DNA of 17,590 bases from CAYMST01 sp964393115 (GTDB lineage: Bacteria; Bacteroidota; Bacteroidia; Cytophagales; Cyclobacteriaceae), in NCBI GenBank assembly GCA_964393115.1, contig CAYMST010000084.1, positions 1-17,590 of the forward strand, read 5' to 3'. Positions 8,550-14,452 of this stretch are shown in pieces; the stretch's first letter is position 1, and each line of letters opens with the position of its first letter. The notes beneath the pieces are model-generated. The model saw nothing but the letters and a program-made list of their open reading frames with translations, was not told the DNA's origin and did no database searches. Made by a program: the position numbers and the translations under genes.

Positions 8550-8567
8550 AAAATACAAAGTAGACTA
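8550..8567 (+). promoter_or_regulatory. Second copy of the 18-base upstream motif
   Basis: AAAATACAAAGTAGACTA matches 2608-2625 at 16 of 18 bases. It ends 46 bases before the ATG at 8614 and 94 bases before the alternative ATG at 8662. It sits just after the hairpin, where a sulfatase promoter would be expected. Confidence 0.4.
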
Positions 8568-8613
8568 AGTAATATGAATTGTTACGGCTTTAGTAAACAG
8601 TGTTAAATAAGCT

Positions 8614-10107
8614 ATGATAATGGTAACGAAAACTCATAGACGAAATAATCATGTTGAAGAAATGACTAAGGGATTAGTAATCATCATGTTATTGTTTTTG
8701 GTATACCCAGGGGTTCACGGACAAACTAATGAGACGAGACCAAACATTATTTACATTTTAGTAGATGATTTAGGCTATGGCGATTTGGGTTGCTATGGTC
8801 AACAAAAGATTAAGACGCCACATATTGATCAACTGGCAAATGACGGTATGATGTTTACACAACACTATGCTGCCAATACCGTTTGTGCACCATCACGAGC
8901 TTCTCTAATGACTGGTTTACATGCGGGTCACTGTAGGGTGAGAGGTAATGGTGACGCTCAAAGTCCGTGGGCAAACTATTTAAAGCCAGAGGATCAAACC
9001 GTAGCTGAGGTGTTGGCCAATGAAGGATACTCTTGTGGTATTGTGGGTAAGTGGGGACTAGGGGATGAGCCGTCTGGTAGTGCACCGCTTCAGCAGGGTT
9101 TCGATTACTTCTTTGGTTATCAGGATCAAATAAGGGCGCATAACTACTATCCAGAATTTTTAATTGAGAATTATGATACCATTTGGTTAGAAAATAAAGT
9201 AGAGTATGCGAAAGAGGGATATGCTAGTGGTGTTGGATCTGTCTCCAATAATCGTAAAGAATATTCACATGAGTTATTCACGAAGAAGGCAATAGAGTTT
9301 ATTAGAGACAATAAAGAAGATCCATTCTTTCTCTATTTAGCCTATACGATACCCCATGCTAACAACGAGTTTGCGCTGAAGTATGAACATGGCATGGAAG
9401 TACCCGATTACGGCCCATATGTGGATAAAGATTGGCCAGAAGCCGAGAAAGGGTTTGCGGCAATGCTTCATTATCTGGATTTGGATGTTCATAAAATCAG
9501 AAAGGAATTAATGGAGTTGGGTATCGATGAAAATACGATGCTTGTATTCACCAGTGATAATGGACCTCATCAAGAAGGGGCTCATGACCCTATGTTTTTC
9601 AATTCTACCGGTGGTCTTAAGGGAGTAAAGCGCGACGTTTATGAAGGAGGGGTTCGGGTTCCGCTGATTATTACTTGGCCTAACACTGTTAAACCGGCTT
9701 CTACTACGGATCATATTTCAGTATCCTATGATTTTTATAGTACAATTTGTGATATTTTAGGAAAAAGAAAAGACGCTAAGCATACGGATGGGTTATCATA
9801 TTATCCTTCACTTCGAGGAAAACGCCAACCAGATCACCATTATTTATATTGGGAGTATGTGAGAAGATGGCTAAATGATGGTAATCAGGCGGTCAGGATG
9901 GGAAAATGGAAGGCAGTTAGAAGAGCACTTTCGGAAAACCCTGATCAAACGTTCGAACTTTATAACCTGGAAGACGATCCCTCGGAAAGCAATGACGTGG
10001 CGAGTGATTACCCTAAGGTCGTAAACAAAATTCGGCAAATCGTAAAAAAAGCACATACGCCATGTAAAACGTTTAGCTTTCGATATGAGCTGAGTGGATT
10101 AGACTAG
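8614..10107 (+). CDS. Sulfatase, S1 (formylglycine) family, arylsulfatase-like
   Basis: The enzyme probably hydrolyses a sulfate ester on a polysaccharide or oligosaccharide, most likely in the periplasm. The active-site signature CAPSR is at residues 91-95, and C91 would be converted to formylglycine. Metal-site residues include D51-D52 (VDDLGYGD) and D315-N316 (TSDNGPH). K146 sits in GKWGLG, which replaces the commoner GKWHLG, a variant I associate with a particular group of S1 sulfatases. The segment AHNYYP (175-180) fits the same group. At 497 residues it is full length for the family. There is no type IX sorting domain. Two starts are possible. ATG 8614 gives a 16-residue hydrophilic extension before the signal sequence. 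ATG 8662 begins directly at MTKGLVIIMLLFLV and gives a textbook signal peptide, so it is a serious alternative. The substrate cannot be read from the sequence. Confidence 0.93.
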   Translation: MIMVTKTHRRNNHVEEMTKGLVIIMLLFLVYPGVHGQTNETRPNIIYILVDDLGYGDLGCYGQQKIKTPHIDQLANDGMMFTQHYAANTVCAPSRASLMTGLHAGHCRVRGNGDAQSPWANYLKPEDQTVAEVLANEGYSCGIVGKWGLGDEPSGSAPLQQGFDYFFGYQDQIRAHNYYPEFLIENYDTIWLENKVEYAKEGYASGVGSVSNNRKEYSHELFTKKAIEFIRDNKEDPFFLYLAYTIPHANNEFALKYEHGMEVPDYGPYVDKDWPEAEKGFAAMLHYLDLDVHKIRKELMELGIDENTMLVFTSDNGPHQEGAHDPMFFNSTGGLKGVKRDVYEGGVRVPLIITWPNTVKPASTTDHISVSYDFYSTICDILGKRKDAKHTDGLSYYPSLRGKRQPDHHYLYWEYVRRWLNDGNQAVRMGKWKAVRRALSENPDQTFELYNLEDDPSESNDVASDYPKVVNKIRQIVKKAHTPCKTFSFRYELSGLD

Positions 10108-10168
10108 CTATGTATTAGAAACCTCAGTCGGTTTAAAAAAGTCCATTGAAGCGATTCAGGGCAGTTTT

Positions 10169-10240
10169 GAAAGATTTGCTGTTTGAAACTGTTTGGAGAG
10201 CAGCTGACAGGGCCGCCTGGCGTTCAGTTTCAAATCTTTC
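10169..10240. repeat. Long interrupted inverted repeat
   Basis: The right arm is CAGTTTCAAATCTTTC (10225-10240). Its complement appears on the left as GAAAGATTTG (10169-10178) and AAACTG (10186-10191), separated by seven extra bases. The left arm therefore pairs over 16 bases with a seven-base bulge, enclosing about 33 bases. It may fold as RNA, or it may mark a small repetitive element. Confidence 0.6.
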
Positions 10241-10281
10241 CGCGCAACGTTTGCCGCGCAACGTTTGCCGCGCAGCGTCCG
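10240..10281. repeat. Tandem 14-base repeat, three copies
   Basis: CCGCGCAACGTTTG occurs exactly at 10240-10253 and 10254-10267. A third copy with three differences follows at 10268-10281. The first unit shares its first base with the right arm of the preceding inverted repeat. The unit contains the palindromes GCGC and AACGTT. Confidence 0.8.
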
Positions 10282-10309
10282 CTAGATTTTTTGTTCGCAC
10301 CGCCGATGC

Positions 10310-10345
10310 GTCGGACCACCGATGAGGTAGAAGTCTGTCCGACTT
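10310..10345. repeat. Small inverted repeats at the edge of the GC-rich element
   Basis: GTCGGAC (10310-10316) is complementary to GTCCGAC (10337-10343). Overlapping it, AAGTC-TGTCC-GACTT (10331-10345) forms a short alternative hairpin. Alone these are weak; together with the neighbouring repeats they suggest a structured unit. Confidence 0.4.
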
Positions 10346-10423
10346 GAGGACAAAGGTCTGTAAATGAGTCGACTGCTAATCTCACCAATATCGATTATAA
10401 GAAAATTATTAATTGAGTTCAGG

Positions 10424-13093
10424 TTAGAAAGTAAAAGACGTTCTTAAATACACGTAAGTACCTCTTAAGTCAAAGGCTCTAACACTTGGACTATAAGGAG
10501 TGAGTCCTAGAGTTCTATTGGCACTGTGGGTGAGCTGGTCAGGATATTCGTTGGTAAGATTCAGAGCTCCCAGTGTCACTTCCAATTTTGGATAAGGGCG
10601 AATTTTTAAATCAGCTCCGAAAATATGTTTTGCAGAAAATACCTGATCAAGCGATTCATTAGTACCTGTAAGTTCATTCAAAACAGTCGTTTCTATAGGA
10701 GATCGGAATTCTGTTGATCCATATCGGGTATGATTCAATGTAAATATAATTTTCTGAATAGTGACGGTGAGACTATTTCGCCACTGTGTAGAAGGAACAT
10801 AGGTTTCTATTCTGGCTACTTCTGCTCTATTGATTAGTTCTGGTCCATCCATTCCTCCCAATAGAGGTACATCATCCCTTAATCTGGTTTGCATAACGCT
10901 GAAACCGGAATTGAACTTGAGTGAAACATGATCAGAATTGTATTGGGCAGCTAATACAGCGTCTAGTCCGGTAGTTCTAGTATCTACCGTATTGGTAAAA
11001 AACTCAATGAACCGAATGCCTAAATCATTTGATATGGCACGCAATGCATTCTGTTGTGTGACATCAATACGACTGATGAGCCCGATACGATCGTCGATAT
11101 CCGTTTGATACGCATCGATACTCAGTGAAACATTTCTGCTGAGACTAGAAGTTATCCCAATACTAATACTCTTTGAGAGTTCAGGTTCAAGTCCCAGCAA
11201 TCCCAATCGGGATCTAAAAATTGGACTCTCAGTGTTAAAAAGAATAACATTTTGAATACTATTATCTACAAATTGTGTCGATACGCGCTGATAAAAAAGT
11301 TGGTGTAAACTAGGTGCTTTAAAACCTGTACTATAGGAGCCTCTAAGCAGTAACTGATTGAAGAATTTGTAGCGAGAGGCTATTTTATAATTAATATTTT
11401 CTCCGAAATCACTGTAGTTTTCTAGACGGACAGCAGCTTGAGTTAATAGTTTTCCAACGGAATACTCTACCTCACCATAGACGGAGATGTTAGAGCGTAA
11501 CTCCTCAAGCGCATCTTCTGCATCAATTCCTTTATATCCCTGAATACCAGCATCTTTAGGAATTCCAAGCGCGGTGGTATCTCCTCCATTGATATATGAT
11601 TCCGGCTCACCATCTAATAATACATACTCCTCGATCTTATATTCTGTGCCAAAAGCAATATCCATTTGTCCGTTACCAAGGTCAAAAGTTTTAGTGGCAT
11701 CAAAAGCAATGATATCATGAAAGTACTTATATGCCCCAGCAAAAGCGGTAGTTGGTGAACGAAAACTTAAGGAGGCGTTATTCGAATTGGCAACGGTGAT
11801 ATCAAATATATTTCTAGCTCTTGCATAGCTAAAGTCTAAGAACCAACCGTTTACATCTCCTTTTATGCCACTAGTCCAAGTACGATCGAATACTTCGGTC
11901 TGTAATTCAGGAGCGAAGCCATTAGGGTAAAGGGATGCGACTACCAGTCGTTCATCAGCAGGTATACGATAGGCTAAATTGACCCTGCCATCTTTATAGC
12001 TTATCCCCCCAAATGAGTAAAAGTCTATTTTGTCGGATAGCTCAAAGGCACTGTTGAAGATGAGCGATGCTCCTTGGTACGCGCTACTTCCTAGTTCGAA
12101 AAGCCTTCTTTCAGGGAATCCTGTTTGACTGTAAAAAGAATCTAACCGTGCTTCACTAACGTTTCTATTATATACCTGTCCGGTAAAGTCACCACCACGG
12201 TTTACCTGTTCTTGATCTGTGAAGGAACCGGTAAGCGTAAGAAAGCCTCTTCGGCGCAGATTTAGTCCGTAGTTGAAACTGATATTCTTCGTATTGCCAT
12301 CATCTTCAGAGGTTTCTCCTAACATTACAGAGATGGAAGGATCCACAGCTCTACTTTTTAAGACAATGTTTATAACACCCGCAATAGCATCAGAACCGTA
12401 TTGCGATGAAGCACCATCTCGCAGGATCTCAATTTTATCAACGGCCAATACGGGAATGGTATTCAAATCAGTTCCAGCAGTTCCCTTACCAAAGATATCG
12501 CTGGTGTTGAGTAGCGCGCTTTTGTGTCTCCGCTTACCATTTACCAAGACCAATACTTGATCGGGCCCTAGTCCACGTAGTGAAATGGGATCCACTAGAT
12601 TAATGGGGTCATCGACACTCTGTTTAACGGAGTAAAAACTGGGTAGTAGTTGATGAAGAGCCTGTGATAATTCTGTCTGACCAGTGTTCACTAGTTCTTC
12701 ACCCTTGATGACGTCAATCGGGACTGGTGATTCCAATTGATTTTGAGTAACATGCGACTTACTACCCGTGGTTACATCGGCATCCATCAGTGAGTTCTCT
12801 AGTTCGAAGTTGAGTTCCTTTTGATCAAGGTTATAAAGAAGCACGGCTTTTTCTACTTTTTGATAGCCACTAATTTCTACTGCCAGTTGATGATATCCAG
12901 TGTCGATTTCAAAAGCGAAATAACCTTCCGTGTCGGAATAAGTACCATATGGTGTTCCTTTGATGGTGATCGATACATTGGATACAGGTCCGAACTTATC
13001 ATAAACCTTTCCGGTGATATACGCATATTGTGCTTGTAATAGGTTTGACGAGAGAATTATTAAAAGCAAAATTGTTGCGAGTTGTTTTTTCAT
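10424..13093 (-). CDS. TonB-dependent outer-membrane receptor with carboxypeptidase-D-like N-terminal domain
   Basis: This is an 889-residue outer-membrane transporter that would import a substrate using TonB/ExbBD energy. It has a signal peptide (1-22), a CarboxypepD_reg-like beta-sandwich (about 25-98) beginning YITGKVYDKFG, a plug domain (about 120-247) with PISLRGLGPDQVLVLVNG and RDGASSQYGSDAIAGVINI, and a 22-strand-type barrel (about 250-889) ending in the aromatic SFTF expected for barrel insertion. The length is ordinary for a stand-alone receptor and shorter than most SusC proteins. No SusD-like lipoprotein gene is adjacent, so this is probably not a Sus-type glycan importer in the strict sense. 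The start lies only five bases after the stop of the caspase-like gene upstream, so the two are co-transcribed and the receptor probably has no promoter of its own. The substrate is unknown. Confidence 0.93.
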   Translation of the reverse strand: MKKQLATILLLIILSSNLLQAQYAYITGKVYDKFGPVSNVSITIKGTPYGTYSDTEGYFAFEIDTGYHQLAVEISGYQKVEKAVLLYNLDQKELNFELENSLMDADVTTGSKSHVTQNQLESPVPIDVIKGEELVNTGQTELSQALHQLLPSFYSVKQSVDDPINLVDPISLRGLGPDQVLVLVNGKRRHKSALLNTSDIFGKGTAGTDLNTIPVLAVDKIEILRDGASSQYGSDAIAGVINIVLKSRAVDPSISVMLGETSEDDGNTKNISFNYGLNLRRRGFLTLTGSFTDQEQVNRGGDFTGQVYNRNVSEARLDSFYSQTGFPERRLFELGSSAYQGASLIFNSAFELSDKIDFYSFGGISYKDGRVNLAYRIPADERLVVASLYPNGFAPELQTEVFDRTWTSGIKGDVNGWFLDFSYARARNIFDITVANSNNASLSFRSPTTAFAGAYKYFHDIIAFDATKTFDLGNGQMDIAFGTEYKIEEYVLLDGEPESYINGGDTTALGIPKDAGIQGYKGIDAEDALEELRSNISVYGEVEYSVGKLLTQAAVRLENYSDFGENINYKIASRYKFFNQLLLRGSYSTGFKAPSLHQLFYQRVSTQFVDNSIQNVILFNTESPIFRSRLGLLGLEPELSKSISIGITSSLSRNVSLSIDAYQTDIDDRIGLISRIDVTQQNALRAISNDLGIRFIEFFTNTVDTRTTGLDAVLAAQYNSDHVSLKFNSGFSVMQTRLRDDVPLLGGMDGPELINRAEVARIETYVPSTQWRNSLTVTIQKIIFTLNHTRYGSTEFRSPIETTVLNELTGTNESLDQVFSAKHIFGADLKIRPYPKLEVTLGALNLTNEYPDQLTHSANRTLGLTPYSPSVRAFDLRGTYVYLRTSFTF

Positions 13094-13098
13094 GCAGG

Positions 13099-14313
13099 CT
13101 ACTTAATTCGAACATTTATGGACGCTGAAGTAGCAATAACTCCTTCAGAGGTTTTTACTTCAAAACTGTAGAAGCCAGGAATGTCGACTTTGATTTTAGT
13201 CCCTTCCCCAACTAGGTTGTTATCTTTTTTCCAAGTGTACTTACCTTTTACATTAGACTTCCCGTGGAGTGTTCCACCTTCTTTAAAAGTAATTTCGTTT
13301 CCTTCTACGATATATGGTTTTGGATCGACAATAGACTTAATGGTCACCGCTATTGGCGCAGAAAGCAGGATTTGGCCTTCTGGACTAATGGCCTTTACTT
13401 GATAATTACCTTTTTTATTCACTCTTGGACTAATCAAATTAGAAAACTGACGCCCATTTCTATACCAGTGAAACGACACATCTTTTATGTTTGAGGTAGC
13501 ATGCAGTTGTCCATTGCCTTCGAAGACCACTGAATCTCCTTCTACAATATTCACTTGAATAGGGAGTTCTGGTTTTCTTCTTAATATGATTCCTTCTGTT
13601 AACGAGGTAGATTCCCATGGGATTTGTTTACCGTTAGTGTTAGCAACTACTGTTTTGCGTATGCGCTCAAACATCTCTTTGATATCGAGATCATAGGCTT
13701 GTAGATGAGTAAGAAGTGCGGAGGTAAATACACCGTTTTTACCGGTTCCATCAGAAGCGACGTTACCCGGCGCTGTGGCAAATGAGATAATAGTGCCGGT
13801 AGGGGCATCCATGAGTGCCAACCCTTGACTACTTTGATTTTCAGGCAATCGGGTAAACGGATTCTCCCGACAGGCATCCATGATAATGATATTTGTGCGT
13901 GCTTTAGCGAGGTTCATGTAATGTGTAACTGCGCTTGCGGCGAGGCAAGTCTTCTTTATTTCATTGGCGGTATTGGCATAGGCATCGGTAGGAACAAAGA
14001 AGTTTTTACCTAATAACTCTATCCCATGTCCAGCATAATAGAAAAGTATGATGTCGTATGTTTTAGCTTTGCTACCAAAGTCTTTTATAGCTTCTTTGAG
14101 TTCTTCCTTGCTGGCGTTTAAGTGTAAGTCTACATCAAAACCAATTTCCTGAAGAGCATCTGAAATGTCTCGTGCATCATTGGTAGAGTTGTTTAACGAG
14201 CTCAAGTAATCATATTCGGCGTTTCCAACGACTAGCGCAAGTTTGGAAGGCTGACTAAAAATCAGTTGATTCCATCCGACTATAAGTGTGACAAGAAATA
14301 AAAATTTAAGCAT
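13099..14313 (-). CDS. Secreted caspase-like (peptidase C14) protein with two C-terminal Ig-like domains
   Basis: This 404-residue protein has a signal peptide (1-21, ending IFSQ) and a caspase-type domain (about 24-245). The catalytic pair is visible: H96 in YYAGHGIE and C148 in MDACRENPF. The early motif LALVVGNAEYDYL and the PTDA segment at 108-111 are typical of bacterial caspase homologs. The C-terminal part holds two related Ig-like modules (about 254-326 and 335-402), each opening with VEG(D/N), a (G)QLHA or TLHG strand and an N(I/V)K turn. No type IX sorting domain is evident, so a periplasmic or outer-membrane-facing location is likely. Family members usually cleave after basic residues or act as scaffolds; the target here is unknown. 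It is the first gene of an operon with the TonB receptor, an unusual pairing. An inverted repeat lies in its promoter region. Confidence 0.9.
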   Translation of the reverse strand: MLKFLFLVTLIVGWNQLIFSQPSKLALVVGNAEYDYLSSLNNSTNDARDISDALQEIGFDVDLHLNASKEELKEAIKDFGSKAKTYDIILFYYAGHGIELLGKNFFVPTDAYANTANEIKKTCLAASAVTHYMNLAKARTNIIIMDACRENPFTRLPENQSSQGLALMDAPTGTIISFATAPGNVASDGTGKNGVFTSALLTHLQAYDLDIKEMFERIRKTVVANTNGKQIPWESTSLTEGIILRRKPELPIQVNIVEGDSVVFEGNGQLHATSNIKDVSFHWYRNGRQFSNLISPRVNKKGNYQVKAISPEGQILLSAPIAVTIKSIVDPKPYIVEGNEITFKEGGTLHGKSNVKGKYTWKKDNNLVGEGTKIKVDIPGFYSFEVKTSEGVIATSASINVRIK

Positions 14314-14383
14314 TCGGTATTACCTCAGTATAAATGTAATAATACTAAATTTCATATGATAAATTCAATTGAGGTAAAGACAT
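14314..14383 (-). promoter_or_regulatory. Promoter region of the caspase/TonB-receptor operon, with an 8-base inverted repeat
   Basis: TTACCTCA (14320-14327) and TGAGGTAA (14370-14377) are perfect complements 42 bases apart in an AT-rich stretch between the upstream terminator and the start codon at 14313. A TCATATGA palindrome (14352-14359) lies between them. On the - strand a TTG within one arm's flank followed by TAGTATTA is only a poor match to the Bacteroidota promoter. The symmetry may be an operator pair; position makes this the promoter region. Confidence 0.4.
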
Positions 14384-14413
14384 AAAAAAGGTCGACTCTT
14401 ATGAGCCGACCTT
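14384..14413 (-). terminator. Rho-independent terminator of the 900-residue IPT/TIG protein gene
   Basis: Read on the - strand, an eleven-base stem (AAGGTCGGCTC pairing with GAGTCGACCTT, one G-U pair) closes over a four-base loop and is followed by a run of T. It lies about 40 bases after the stop at 14453 and separates this gene from the caspase operon. Confidence 0.85.
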
Positions 14414-14452
14414 CATTAAATATTATTCAGGAACAATTAACTACTGAGCAGA

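Larger units (their letters stand above)
10108..10423. other. Convergent intergenic region, GC-rich and rich in repeats
   Basis: This 316-base gap lies between the ends of the sulfatase (+) and the TonB receptor (-). No open frame with coding character is visible. From about 10150 to 10345 the sequence is visibly richer in G and C than the rest of the window and contains the repeats listed separately. A T-run at 10286-10292 follows the tandem repeats and could help end sulfatase transcription, but no clean terminator stem precedes it. The last 80 bases return to AT-rich sequence. Confidence 0.6.

Noticed and set aside
10240..10281. Possible CRISPR array
   Set aside because: The 14-base units are directly adjacent, with no spacers, and too short for CRISPR repeats; no cas gene is near.
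10424..13093. Naming the TonB-dependent receptor SusC
   Set aside because: There is no SusD-like gene next to it and the protein is shorter than typical SusC; only the general receptor class is supported.
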